Shown here piece after piece: positions 35,039 through 43,935 of a stretch of 64,000 nt of DNA. The notes under the pieces are model-generated. The model searched no databases, had not been told where the DNA came from, and saw only the letters and a list, made by a program, of their open reading frames with translations. The number at the start of each line of letters is the position of its first letter. Position 1 is the first letter of the stretch. The stretch lies in assembly GCF_000355805.1 (NCBI RefSeq), contig NZ_CM001837.1:3171966-3235965 (forward strand). Direction: 5' to 3'. The translations under genes were made by a program, and so were the position numbers. This DNA comes from Dokdonia sp. PRO95 (GTDB lineage Bacteria; Bacteroidota; Bacteroidia; Flavobacteriales; Flavobacteriaceae).

Positions 35039-36052
35039 ATGACAGCAATTATAAAAATCAAACAACTGGGTTTTCAGTGGGAAACCCAAGATCCATTTCT
35101 TTTTTGTGCATATCATTTAGATAACTACCCAAAAGGCAATGAGCAGCTAGGTCCAGCCGCTTCACTACAAGGACGCAACCTAGGAATGGATTTTGAACCT
35201 CATCCAGAAGGATGGAATATGTATCATGGCACTACAGTACCGGGATTTCCTGCGCATCCTCATCGCGGTTTTGAGACTGTAACAATTGTAGAGCAAGGTC
35301 TCGCAGACCATAGTGACTCTCTAGGTGCTGCTGGACGTTTTGGAAACGGAGATGTACAGTGGATGACCGCTGGCAAAGGCGTACAACACAGCGAGATGTT
35401 TCCATTACTGAATGATGATAAAGAGAATCCGCTGTTATTATTTCAACTTTGGCTCAACCTACCTAAAAAGAATAAGCTGGTTGACCCACATTTTAAAATG
35501 CTGTGGAATGAAGACATCCCAATTCATAACTCACAAGATGATTATGGAAAAAGTACAAGCATAAAACTCATATCTGGAGATTACAATGATCTAAAAGCTC
35601 CCGATGCTGCTCCAGATTCTTGGGCAATGGATCCTAGTAATCACGTGGCCATCTGGCTTATTACTATGGAACCAAACGCTGTATGGAAATTACCCTCGGC
35701 AGCTGGTCAGCTAAATAGATCTCTATATTTTTATAGCGGAGAAAAAGTAACCATAGAAGGTAATCAGATACCGGTAAATCATAGTATTGATCTTTTAAGT
35801 GATCAAGAGATTGAGATTAAAAACGGCAGTAGCACTGCAAGCTTCCTACTCTTACAAGGTAAACCTATAAATGAGCCAGTTGCTCAACAAGGACCTTTTG
35901 TAATGAATCACCCTCAAGAAATTCAAGAAGCCATTTCCGAATTTAGAAAAACGGCTTTTGGTGGCTGGCCCTGGAGTTCTTATGATCATACGCACCCTAA
36001 AGAGCGTGGCCGTTTTGCTCTACATGCAGATGGTCGGGAAGAAGTAAAATAA
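35039..36052 (+). CDS. Pirin family protein
   Basis: This bicupin pirin-type protein has the N-terminal cupin metal motif [18 protein letters not shown] (His pair plus His/Glu) and the following [17 protein letters not shown], both diagnostic. The C-terminal cupin carries the [18 protein letters not shown] block. Its 337 residues are somewhat longer than the 230-300 of most pirins, owing to an N-terminal extension and a C-terminal tail ([19 protein letters not shown]). Pirins can be quercetinases or redox sensors; which applies here is unknown. Monocistronic, followed by a hairpin terminator. Confidence 0.93.
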   Translation: MTAIIKIKQLGFQWETQDPFLFCAYHLDNYPKGNEQLGPAASLQGRNLGMDFEPHPEGWNMYHGTTVPGFPAHPHRGFETVTIVEQGLADHSDSLGAAGRFGNGDVQWMTAGKGVQHSEMFPLLNDDKENPLLLFQLWLNLPKKNKLVDPHFKMLWNEDIPIHNSQDDYGKSTSIKLISGDYNDLKAPDAAPDSWAMDPSNHVAIWLITMEPNAVWKLPSAAGQLNRSLYFYSGEKVTIEGNQIPVNHSIDLLSDQEIEIKNGSSTASFLLLQGKPINEPVAQQGPFVMNHPQEIQEAISEFRKTAFGGWPWSSYDHTHPKERGRFALHADGREEVK

Positions 36053-36063
36053 TGCTGTCACAT

Positions 36064-36075
36064 TTTCGCGAAAGC
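36064..36075. repeat. Imperfect palindrome copy, intergenic
   Basis: TTTCGCGAAAGC keeps the right half and centre of the motif, but the left GC is AT. It lies 12 bases after the pirin stop codon. Confidence 0.7.
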
Positions 36076-36085
36076 GTTACATAAA

Positions 36086-36116
36086 AAACACCTCGCCTTT
36101 TACAGACGAGGTGTTT
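36086..36116. terminator. Intrinsic terminator between pirin and M57 protease genes
   Basis: A 10-bp stem (36086-36095 with 36107-36116) and 11-base loop lies between convergent genes, with A- and T-rich flanks on both sides. Confidence 0.75.
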
Positions 36117-36151
36117 ACATATAAAACTATAGTGTGGGTAAACTATAGCTC

Positions 36152-37030
36152 TTAGTACATAGCTCTTAATGCAGTAACATCATTTGAGCTGAATTCTCCA
36201 TCTTCACTGTTTGAGAAACAAGCCTGCATGATTGAGTCAAAATCTCTTGTTGGAGTTCCAGGTAATTGTATTGCTCCCGTAGATCCAGCAGACTCACCTC
36301 CACCGCTTCCACAGCTTGCGCGGTCATAGTAATCTGAGTGACGGAAACCTATAGAGTGACCAATCTCGTGTGTGATTACATGCTCATTTACGTTTGTAGA
36401 TGATCCTTCAAGACCATAAATCTGTACAAACTTGTTAGGAAGTCCTTGTGCACTTGGAAAACCAGCTACACCTCCACTTTGACCAGGATTATTTGCAGTG
36501 TTATCATACACTACCATATCACTGTTATTGAAGTTAGTCCCAAAAGTAAGACGGAAACGCAATGCAGATCCAGAGATACGGTTGTAGTTATTTACAGCCC
36601 ATTGTAATGCAGTACGCCCCTTTGATGAAAGTCCGAAGTTGTCATTACCAGTGTATCCTATAATATCTATCGTTCTGTTTGCTCCAGTCACAAGGTTATT
36701 TGTTCTAAACTGTCTTGTGTCTTGGTTTGCTGTCATTTCATCAAGCTCCTTTGCTGTCACAACAATATCTTCACCTATGTAAATGCGTTGCTGTACTGTA
36801 CCATCAGGAAGATGAAAATCCCCTCTTGTTACTGCACCTGCATCAAGCTTAAGATCTTCTCTAATTTTGCCTAGAACACCTGCATCTGTTACAGCCTCTC
36901 TAGTTTCTGCGAGAAGTTCTTCGGTTACAAGATCATTCTCAATAGCTTCTTCGGTTTCCTTTTCACATGATGTGAACGTTATAGCCATCATAGCGATAGC
37001 CATTGCACTAAATTTGAATTGATTTTTCAT
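36152..37030 (-). CDS. HEIGH-type (M57-like) metalloprotease lipoprotein
   Basis: This secreted zinc protease of the metzincin type has lipoprotein signal ending TFTSC (C22). A propeptide-like region spans about 23-110. The catalytic domain has HEIGHSIGFRHSDYY (HExxHxxGxxH zinc motif, near 218-232) and a Met-turn candidate DSIMQAC. A GSGGGESAG stretch follows the zinc motif. Length 292. Probably cell-surface attached. The gene starts after a 371-base non-coding stretch and converges on pirin. A second, different HExxH lipoprotein protease lies at 52958. Confidence 0.88.
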   Translation of the reverse strand: MKNQFKFSAMAIAMMAITFTSCEKETEEAIENDLVTEELLAETREAVTDAGVLGKIREDLKLDAGAVTRGDFHLPDGTVQQRIYIGEDIVVTAKELDEMTANQDTRQFRTNNLVTGANRTIDIIGYTGNDNFGLSSKGRTALQWAVNNYNRISGSALRFRLTFGTNFNNSDMVVYDNTANNPGQSGGVAGFPSAQGLPNKFVQIYGLEGSSTNVNEHVITHEIGHSIGFRHSDYYDRASCGSGGGESAGSTGAIQLPGTPTRDFDSIMQACFSNSEDGEFSSNDVTALRAMY

Positions 37031-37401
37031 TTGGATTAATTAATTAAGGGTTAACATTTCTCCAAATTTAACTTTTTTTAACAATTAAAATACATTAACC
37101 ACACCACTACAACGTTTTCGTTAATATTTTTATTAAATAAACATTAAAAACATGTAAATATTCATAAAGCCATAAAGAGAATCCTTTTTTCAATTTTAAA
37201 GCCCTGAAAAGCAACATATTGAAATCCTATAGGAGTTGTATGATTAATCTACATTTTGTTAAATTTTGCGCAATAACATAGTAAAAAGCATAAATTTGAT
37301 TATAAATTCACATACAAAATCCTCAATAGAACTATAACTATTGAGGATTTCGCAATTTAATCTATTAAATGATTGATTATGATAAACTACAGGTGTAGAG
37401 A
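37031..37401. other. 371-base AT-rich intergenic region
   Basis: No ORF is supported here. Near the M57 start, TAAATTTG on the minus strand (37063-37070) fits a TAnnTTTG promoter element. At the other end lies the hairpin terminator of the LON-domain gene (37318-37349). The middle is featureless and very AT-rich. Confidence 0.4.
37318..37349 (-). terminator. Intrinsic terminator after the LON-domain gene
   Basis: A 12-bp perfect stem (37318-37329 with 37338-37349) with an 8-base loop is followed, on the minus strand, by TTTTG. Confidence 0.75.
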
Positions 37402-38049
37402 TCACATTTTATAATCCTCAAAGTCTAGAGGATCAAAGTTTTTAAAGTGCCCATTAAGAGCAATTAGTCTTTTAGTCCTATTTACAGATTTAAGCGTAGG
37501 TAGTGCTATCTCTAGATGTTCTATGAGATATTGCAATCGTCTATCTTCAGAAGGAATTTGTAGCAACTCATATTCTTGCTCCAAGGTCAATCCCATTTTA
37601 TGAGCAAGTGTAAAACTTCGTATAGTATCTACATTGATTTCTGGAGTTTTCATATCAAGCTCATCGTAAAAGTCAGAAAGCAAATTGATGAGTCTTATTT
37701 TACGAGAAGATGACGGCTCTTGACGTTCCTCAATAAATGTTACCTCACCTCCAGCATATAATCGTTCTCCCAGCGTATTATAAAAGTTGATAAGCTTAAA
37801 AACCCTTAAACCCTTGCAAATAATATCTGCAGCTCCAGAAGGATATCGTTTTACTACATGTGTAATTTCCATTTCAGTACCATAGGCAAGACTATTATTT
37901 ATATAAGTAGGAATTCCAAAGGTGATACCTCCAGATTCACAGTCTTGTAATAATTGTTGATACCTATCTTCAAACACATGTAAATTGAGCGGTTCACCTG
38001 GAAAGGCTACCATTTCTAGAGGAAACATAGGGAGTACTGCTGTTGTCAT
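37402..38049 (-). CDS. LON substrate-binding domain protein
   Basis: This 215-residue cytosolic protein consists only of a Lon N-terminal (PUA-like/LAN) domain: LPMFPLEMVAFPGEPLNLHVFEDRYQQLLQDC at the start, then GTEMEITHVVKRYPSGAADIICKGLRVF, and a helical C-terminus. No ATPase or protease domain follows, so it is not Lon itself. Such stand-alone proteins are common, with unclear roles, perhaps in protein quality control. It is divergent from lysA and ends before a hairpin terminator. Confidence 0.88.
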   Translation of the reverse strand: MTTAVLPMFPLEMVAFPGEPLNLHVFEDRYQQLLQDCESGGITFGIPTYINNSLAYGTEMEITHVVKRYPSGAADIICKGLRVFKLINFYNTLGERLYAGGEVTFIEERQEPSSSRKIRLINLLSDFYDELDMKTPEINVDTIRSFTLAHKMGLTLEQEYELLQIPSEDRRLQYLIEHLEIALPTLKSVNRTKRLIALNGHFKNFDPLDFEDYKM

Positions 38050-38190
38050 AACTTAAATTTATCTATGAAAAATACAAAAGCTTCTGCTCACTGTTATATA
38101 ATGAACAATTTTTAACCTTATTGTTCAACATTTATTAACGTTGTACATTATCAATTTCTAAAACTCTCCTAATTTTGCTTTAAATACGTT

Positions 38191-39399
38191 ATGATGAAAA
38201 ACAGAGATCTTTTAAACGTAGTTAACACCTACGGAAGTCCAGTTTATGTATACGATGCAGAGACTATCACTACACAATACAATAGACTTACTAATGCATT
38301 TAAGCATGTAAAAAAGTTAAGACTTAACTATGCCGTAAAAGCTTTAAGCAACATTTCTATATTACAGCATTTAAAAGGCTTGGGTTCTGGACTAGACACT
38401 GTTTCTATTCAAGAGGTACAACTAGGACTTCTTGCTGGCTTTACTCCAGATCGTATCATCTTTACACCTAATGGCGTATCACTTGCAGAGATAGAGGAAG
38501 TAGCACAAATGGGTGTGCAAATTAATATAGATAACCTTTCTATACTAGAACAGTTTGGTACAAAGCATCCTCAAATACCTGTGTGTATCCGTGTGAATCC
38601 GCACGTGATGGCTGGTGGAAACACTAATATTTCTGTAGGGCACATCGATAGTAAGTTTGGGATAAGTATTCACCAGCTGCCGCATGTGTTACGTATTGTG
38701 GAAAATACAGGGATGAATATCAATGGAATACACATGCATACCGGAAGTGACATTCTCGATATTGATGTGTTTGTATATGCGACAGAAATATTATTTGATG
38801 CGGCACAAAAATTCAGCGACCTTACTTTTATTGACTTCGGTAGCGGTTTTAAAGTACCCTATAAAGAAGGAGACATTGAGACTAACATAGAGGAACTAGG
38901 AGAGAAATTAGGGAAACGTTTTAACGCTTTCGCGAAAGCGTACGGAAAACCACTCACTCTTACCTTTGAACCTGGTAAATTCCTTGTAAGCGAGGCTGGT
39001 AAATTTCTGGTACAAGTTAATGTGGTAAAACAAACCACCTCTACAGTATTTGCTCAAGTGGATAGCGGATTCAATCACTTAATAAGACCTATGCTCTACG
39101 GTAGCCAGCATGAGATTCACAATATAAGCAACCCAAAAGGAAGAGAACGTTTTTACAGTGTAGTAGGCTATATCTGTGAGACAGATACTTTTGCAAACAA
39201 CCGTCGTATCTCAGAAATTTCTGAAGGTGACATTCTTGCCTTTGATAATGCAGGTGCGTATTGCTTTACGATGGCGAGTAATTATAACAGTCGCTACAGA
39301 CCTGCCGAAGTATTAATAAAAAACGGCGAAGCGCATTTAATACGCAAGCGAGAGACCTTTGAAGATCTCATAAGTAACCAGGTAATTCTCAAAGAATAA
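38191..39399 (+). CDS. lysA: Diaminopimelate decarboxylase
   Basis: This PLP-dependent fold-III decarboxylase makes lysine from meso-diaminopimelate. The PLP lysine is in LNYAVKALSNISIL (near 49-62). HMHTGSDILD contains the conserved His-x-Gly-Ser, and LTFEPGKFLVSEAG and IRPMLYGSQHEI are further PLP/substrate blocks, with CETDTFANNR near the C-terminus as the specificity Cys-Glu segment. Start ATG 38191 or the adjacent 38194. An exact palindrome is read as A246-F-A-K-A250 on a surface helix (KRFNAFAKAYGKPL). It is followed by a terminator. Confidence 0.94.
   Translation: MMKNRDLLNVVNTYGSPVYVYDAETITTQYNRLTNAFKHVKKLRLNYAVKALSNISILQHLKGLGSGLDTVSIQEVQLGLLAGFTPDRIIFTPNGVSLAEIEEVAQMGVQINIDNLSILEQFGTKHPQIPVCIRVNPHVMAGGNTNISVGHIDSKFGISIHQLPHVLRIVENTGMNINGIHMHTGSDILDIDVFVYATEILFDAAQKFSDLTFIDFGSGFKVPYKEGDIETNIEELGEKLGKRFNAFAKAYGKPLTLTFEPGKFLVSEAGKFLVQVNVVKQTTSTVFAQVDSGFNHLIRPMLYGSQHEIHNISNPKGRERFYSVVGYICETDTFANNRRISEISEGDILAFDNAGAYCFTMASNYNSRYRPAEVLIKNGEAHLIRKRETFEDLISNQVILKE
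38926..38939. repeat. GCTTTCGCGAAAGC palindrome, AFAKA frame
   Basis: An exact copy inside lysA, in an 18-base palindrome ACGCTTTCGCGAAAGCGT, preceded by AAC as in other AFAKA copies. Confidence 0.95.
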
Positions 39400-39418
39400 C
39401 TTCACATAAAACTATCAC

Positions 39419-39446
39419 AAAGACCAGCAAACAGCTGGTCTTTTTT
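39419..39446 (+). terminator. Intrinsic terminator after lysA
   Basis: A 10-bp stem (39419-39428 with 39434-39443), 5-base loop and T-run. The next gene starts about 25 bases beyond it. Confidence 0.85.
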
Positions 39447-39470
39447 ATGAATACTCAGTACATTTATACT

Positions 39471-40586
39471 ATGAAATATTGGGTATTTATAATAGTAATA
39501 TTTGCAAGTTGCAGCAATCCTATCGAGACAGCATTAAGCTCAGAAAATGAGCTTATAAAGACTGTTGTAAACAATATTGAAAAACATGAAGTACAAATAC
39601 TGTTTACACAAATTGACACGTCTAATACTGGTGAGCTATTATTTACAGATTACGAGTATAATGTAAATAATAATCAATATTTCTACCCTGCCAGCACTGT
39701 AAAACTCCCAGTAGCGCTACTAGCCACTGAGTTTATGGATAGAAATGAACAACTTCATATTGACACTCCATATATTGAAAACAACAATGACAACCTGCAC
39801 ACAGTGTCTAACGATATTAGACAGATTTTTGCAGTAAGTGATAATGAATCTTATAACAGACTTTATGAGATTTTAGGTAGGGATTATATTAATAACCGCT
39901 TGCGCGAAAAAGGGCTTAACAAGACCCGCATAGCCCATAGACTATCTACACCAGATGCTGATAAAGCTAGAAGAAACGATATTCATTTTTTTCCAGGATA
40001 TACAGAAGAGGTAATTGAATTAAAAAATCAAACAGATAGCGATATTACTCCAATTACCATTCAAGGAATTAACAAAGGTAAAGGCTATAAAAAACATGGA
40101 GTTTTAAAAGAATCTCCAATGGATTTTAGCAAGAAGAACTACTTCCCACTAGAAGAGCAACATCTATTAATGAAAAAGCTTATAGCTCCAGAGATATTTC
40201 CAGCATCTGAACAGTTTGACATTACTGATGAAAGTCGGGCTCGCTTTTTAAATGCCATGAAAGCACTACCTCATGAGGCAAAATACAATGCACCAGAGTA
40301 TTATGACAGCTACGTGAAATTTTTCATGTATGGAGACTCAGAAGATAGTATACCTAGCAATATCAAAATTTACAATAAAGTGGGATCTGCATATGGAACG
40401 CTTACAGAGACTGCCTATATTGTTGACACAACAAACAACATACGCTTTATACTTTCCGCCACCATATTAGTAAACGAAAATGCAATTTTTAATGATGATA
40501 CCTATGAGTATGAAAATATAGGTATCCCCTTTCTCGCGCAACTAGGTCGTGAGTTTTATAAACAAGAAAAAGAGCGTAGGGAATAA
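39471..40586 (+). CDS. Class A beta-lactamase-fold serine hydrolase lipoprotein
   Basis: A serine hydrolase of the beta-lactamase/transpeptidase-like fold. From the ATG at 39471 the signal MKYWVFIIVIFASC gives lipidated C14; an upstream in-frame ATG at 39447 adds eight residues that spoil the signal and lies in the lysA terminator. Catalytic motifs are PASTVKLPVALLA (SxxK) and AVSDNESYNRLYE (SDN). A possible third motif is KVGSAYGTLTETAY, where KTG would be expected. No omega-loop ExxLN is obvious, so antibiotic hydrolysis is not assured. It sits between lysA and phnA without a shared function. It may be a peptidoglycan or peptide hydrolase. Confidence 0.82.
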   Translation: MKYWVFIIVIFASCSNPIETALSSENELIKTVVNNIEKHEVQILFTQIDTSNTGELLFTDYEYNVNNNQYFYPASTVKLPVALLATEFMDRNEQLHIDTPYIENNNDNLHTVSNDIRQIFAVSDNESYNRLYEILGRDYINNRLREKGLNKTRIAHRLSTPDADKARRNDIHFFPGYTEEVIELKNQTDSDITPITIQGINKGKGYKKHGVLKESPMDFSKKNYFPLEEQHLLMKKLIAPEIFPASEQFDITDESRARFLNAMKALPHEAKYNAPEYYDSYVKFFMYGDSEDSIPSNIKIYNKVGSAYGTLTETAYIVDTTNNIRFILSATILVNENAIFNDDTYEYENIGIPFLAQLGREFYKQEKERRE

Positions 40587-40678
40587 AGCACCTTAGATGG
40601 AAATTTTGTTACTTCGCAGCACTATCAAGGCAATGCCTTAAAACGACAGCAAATTAATTTGCTTTTACAACCTATAAA

Positions 40679-41251
40679 TTGAGTACTGTGAGCTTAAGAG
40701 AACTTAACAAACGCACCATTATATGCGAACTATGTAGTAATGAATATGATCTTTCTCCCTTTATCGTCGAACCAAGGGAGGATGATATTCTTGCTTGTAA
40801 AACATGTATCAATCAGATCAATAATCCAGAGGAAGTAGATGTAAACCACTGGAGATGTCTTAATGACAGCATGTGGAGCACAGAACCTGCAGTACAGGTT
40901 CTAGCGTGGCGTATGCTTACAAGATTACGTAAAGAAGGCTGGCCACAAGATCTTCTTGATATGATGTACTTAGAAGAAGAAACACTTGAGTGGGCAAAAG
41001 CTACAGGAGAGCACATAGAGGAAGATGAAAATACTATCATACACAAAGACTCAAACGGTACGAGACTAGCTAATGGAGATAGTGTTGTATTAATTAAAGA
41101 TCTAGATGTAAAAGGAGCCAACTTCACTGCAAAACGTGGAGAGTTTATGCGTAATATTAATCTGGTACACGATAATGCTGAGCACATAGAAGGGCGCATA
41201 CAAGGACAACAAGTTGTGATTGTTACTCAATACGTTAAAAAGAGTAACTAG
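40679..41251 (+). CDS. PhnA domain protein
   Basis: A 190-residue protein with an N-terminal zinc ribbon (IICELCSNEYDLSPF then ILACKTC, two C-x2-C knuckles, about 11-42) and the C-terminal PhnA/YjdM beta domain (GDSVVLIKDLDVKGANFTAKRGEFMRNI). Despite the name the family is not a phosphonate enzyme; its role is unsettled. No ATG is available: TTG 40679 (MSTVSLREL) or GTG 40688 (MSLREL) starts it. A strong bidirectional terminator separates it from the convergent nitronate monooxygenase gene. Confidence 0.88.
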   Translation: MSTVSLRELNKRTIICELCSNEYDLSPFIVEPREDDILACKTCINQINNPEEVDVNHWRCLNDSMWSTEPAVQVLAWRMLTRLRKEGWPQDLLDMMYLEEETLEWAKATGEHIEEDENTIIHKDSNGTRLANGDSVVLIKDLDVKGANFTAKRGEFMRNINLVHDNAEHIEGRIQGQQVVIVTQYVKKSN

Positions 41252-41275
41252 TCTCTCTTCAAACATCTTATAACT

Positions 41276-41310
41276 AAAAAAACGCTCTGGTAAACCAGAG
41301 CGTTTTTTTT
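41276..41310. terminator. Strong bidirectional terminator
   Basis: A-run, CGCTCTGG / CCAGAGCG stem with a TAAA loop, then a run of eight T, between convergent phnA-like and nitronate monooxygenase genes. Confidence 0.92.
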
Positions 41311-41329
41311 TAGTTCGTTTTGTATAAAA

Positions 41330-42277
41330 CTACCAGTTATCAAAATTAAGTAATGCGTTCTTTGCCTCCGTATATTCTGTTATCATGTCTGAGACTATTT
41401 GAGCAGCTGGCTTTATATCATGTATAAGTCCAGAAATCTGACCTATTTCTAGTTCGCCATCCTCGAGATCTCCTTCAAACATACCACGTTTTGCACGCGC
41501 ACGCCCTAACAGTTGAGAGAGTTGCTCTTTTGAAGGTGCCGTAGTGTATAATTCTGCTACCTGCTCATAAAATTTATTTTTTATCAGTCTCACTGGCGCA
41601 AGTTCTTTAAGTGTTAGTACGGTATCTCCTTCTTGCGTATCGACTATCGCTTGTTTAAATAATTGATGCGCACTAGACTCTTCACTTGCGGCAAAACGAC
41701 TTCCTACCTGCACACCGTCTGCACCTAAAGTCATTGCTGCAAGCATACCTCTACCTGTTGCGATACCACCAGCAGCGATAAGAGGTATATCTAGTTTTTC
41801 TTTAACCATAGGTATCAGTGTAAATGTTGTAGTCTCCTCTCTACCATTGTGACCTCCTGCTTCAAAACCTTCGGCTACTACTGCATCAACTCCTGCTTCT
41901 TGTGATTTTAAGGCAAACTTTACACTACTTACTACATGCACCACTTTTATTCCGTGCTTCTTTAATTCTTTAGTCCATAGTTTTGGATTACCAGCGCTCG
42001 TGAAGACAATAGGGACTTTGTAGTCTACTACCGTTTTCATGTGCTCTTCTATGTTAGGATACAACATAGGTATATTTACCCCAAATGGTTTATTAGTTGC
42101 TTTTTTACATTTCTCTACATGCTCCACTAGAACATCTGGATACATAGAAGCAGCTCCTATTAACCCGAGACCTCCAGCATTACTCACGGCACTTGCGAGA
42201 CGCCAACCTGAGTTCCATATCATTCCACCTTGTATAAGCGGATACTTAACCTTAAATAGGGATGTAATTCTATTCAT
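41330..42277 (-). CDS. NAD(P)H-dependent flavin oxidoreductase / nitronate monooxygenase
   Basis: This FMN TIM-barrel enzyme of the NMO/FabK group has 315 residues. Blocks PLIQGGMIWNSGWRLASAVSNAGGLGLIGA (N-terminus), GVDAVVAEGFEAGGHNG (flavin/phosphate), IPLIAAGGIATGRGMLAAMTLGADGVQVGSRF are typical. Nitronate oxidation is a common annotation, but enoyl-reductase-like or unknown activities cannot be excluded. The ATG overlaps the stop codon of the upstream subtilase gene by one base (TAATG), so the two are translationally coupled, an unexpected partnership. Confidence 0.9.
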   Translation of the reverse strand: MNRITSLFKVKYPLIQGGMIWNSGWRLASAVSNAGGLGLIGAASMYPDVLVEHVEKCKKATNKPFGVNIPMLYPNIEEHMKTVVDYKVPIVFTSAGNPKLWTKELKKHGIKVVHVVSSVKFALKSQEAGVDAVVAEGFEAGGHNGREETTTFTLIPMVKEKLDIPLIAAGGIATGRGMLAAMTLGADGVQVGSRFAASEESSAHQLFKQAIVDTQEGDTVLTLKELAPVRLIKNKFYEQVAELYTTAPSKEQLSQLLGRARAKRGMFEGDLEDGELEIGQISGLIHDIKPAAQIVSDMITEYTEAKNALLNFDNW

Positions 42278-43893
42278 TATGCTTTTATAAATTTTTGAGT
42301 AACGATTGAGGCTCCATCGTTTATTTGGATGAGATACACCCCTTTTCTAAGTGTTGAGATAGGAAGTTCATTTACCTGTTGTGACATGCGTATGGTAGTA
42401 ATCTTCTTCCCTAAAATATCAAAAATAGTTACTTCTACTTGTTCTACCTCCTTAGGCAAGACTAATACTGCCATCTCAGATGCAGGATTAGGTAAAATTT
42501 GATAATCATCATATTCTTGAGCTTCACTAGTTTCTGAGGTATTTGCAACCTCAGCTAATGCCTTTCCAAAATCTGGAATACCATACCCCAGCTGATCATT
42601 AGGATTGTCATATATACTAGCACTCTCCCGAACGAGCTGCATTACACGAGCATTTGTAAGCTCTGGATTTGCCTGCCAAAAGCTTGCGATTGCTCCGGCA
42701 ATTATTGGCGAACTAAAGCTTGTTCCGTTATTTGTAGTTACATTATCATATTGATCTATAACGGCACTACCCTCACCCCTTGCCATTACATCTGGCTTAA
42801 CCCTACCATCACTTGAAGGGCCTAAACTGCTAAAGCTTGCATAGTCACCTCTAGCGTCTACGGCCCCTACCGCAAATGAGCCAGCAGCATCTGCTGGTGC
42901 ACTTATCCTTCCTGCTCCACTATTTCCTGCACTAGTTACCACGACCATACCTTTTTCAAAAGCAATTGTCGCTCCTCTTGAAATGAAGGTAGTCTCACCG
43001 TCCATGTCATCGTAACTGTAATCATAATTGGGATTGTCAAAAGTTCTATACCCCAGTGATGTGTTTATTACATCTACACCTAGACTATCTGCTCTTTCTG
43101 CAGCCTCTACCCAGTAAGATTCTTCTACCGGATTCTCACTTGCCACATCTTCTGTTCTAAAACAGTAAATTGCAGCATCTGGAGCCGTACCTACAAATTG
43201 ATTTTCAATGAAGCCCACAATATCACTTGCTACTCTAGTACCATGACTATCATTTGAAAAATCAAATTCATTGTTATTTCTACCTACAAAATCATATCCA
43301 TCTAATAAGTTCCCTGCATTTCTCAATCTTGAAAACCCTGCATTTGCATCAACCCCTGGAAAACCAGAATCCATAATGGCAATTACCATACCTAGCCCTG
43401 TAAAATCTTGCTCATGCAACTCTTCTACAGAGAGCATAGTCACTTGATTATTTGTAGACCCGTAATTAAATGTCACTCGTGAATCTTGTGGCAAAGGATC
43501 ATCTTTTAAAAACTCAAACGGACTAGGTTGTCTATTTATGCTTCGATCTGCATACTCTATATAATCTACAATTTGCAATGCTTCTAATGCTGCAATCTCT
43601 GCTGCTGCACCTCTCACGTGAACGCAATTCATCCACTTAGATTTTGCTAGTACAGTTATGCCAGGTTGAGATCTAATCTGAGTGATATAACCCTCATTTA
43701 CAGGCACATCTCGTTCATCTACAGCTATACCGTGAAGTTCTTTGCGGTCTAATGCTTCTTGAGAAAGAATTGAAATAGGGTTATCAAGACTTGTGGCAAC
43801 GTTTTCTTTATCTACAAAAAACACCCAAGCATCCTGCTGGGCGTTTCCATAAGCCGTCATAAAAAGCAGTACAAAGAGTAATTTTAGATTCAT
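42277..43893 (-). CDS. S8 subtilisin-like protease with type IX secretion signal domain
   Basis: This extracellular serine protease has signal peptide MNLKLLFVLLFMTAYGNAQ. A short inhibitor-like prodomain (about 20-110) precedes the S8 catalytic domain with D in AIMDSGFPGVD, H in SHGTRVASDI and S in GTSFSSPIIAGA. The C-terminal ~75 residues (QILPNPASEMAVLVL, then VEVTIFDILGKKI and LRKGVYLIQI...QKFIKA) are a type A T9SS sorting domain, so it is exported through the gliding-associated system. Length 538. It runs directly into the flavin oxidoreductase gene. Confidence 0.95.
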   Translation of the reverse strand: MNLKLLFVLLFMTAYGNAQQDAWVFFVDKENVATSLDNPISILSQEALDRKELHGIAVDERDVPVNEGYITQIRSQPGITVLAKSKWMNCVHVRGAAAEIAALEALQIVDYIEYADRSINRQPSPFEFLKDDPLPQDSRVTFNYGSTNNQVTMLSVEELHEQDFTGLGMVIAIMDSGFPGVDANAGFSRLRNAGNLLDGYDFVGRNNNEFDFSNDSHGTRVASDIVGFIENQFVGTAPDAAIYCFRTEDVASENPVEESYWVEAAERADSLGVDVINTSLGYRTFDNPNYDYSYDDMDGETTFISRGATIAFEKGMVVVTSAGNSGAGRISAPADAAGSFAVGAVDARGDYASFSSLGPSSDGRVKPDVMARGEGSAVIDQYDNVTTNNGTSFSSPIIAGAIASFWQANPELTNARVMQLVRESASIYDNPNDQLGYGIPDFGKALAEVANTSETSEAQEYDDYQILPNPASEMAVLVLPKEVEQVEVTIFDILGKKITTIRMSQQVNELPISTLRKGVYLIQINDGASIVTQKFIKA

Positions 43894-43935
43894 AAGCGAG
43901 ACGTTGAGCTAAGCTCTACGAGATGAGTACGTAAG

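Noticed and set aside
35039-36052. Quercetin dioxygenase assignment for the pirin gene
   Set aside because: The cupin motif is shared by all pirins, and sequence alone does not show quercetinase activity.
39471-40586. Antibiotic-resistance class A beta-lactamase
   Set aside because: SxxK and SDN are present, but the KTG motif is changed, no omega-loop ExxLN is evident, and the chain is longer than usual, so only the fold is claimed.
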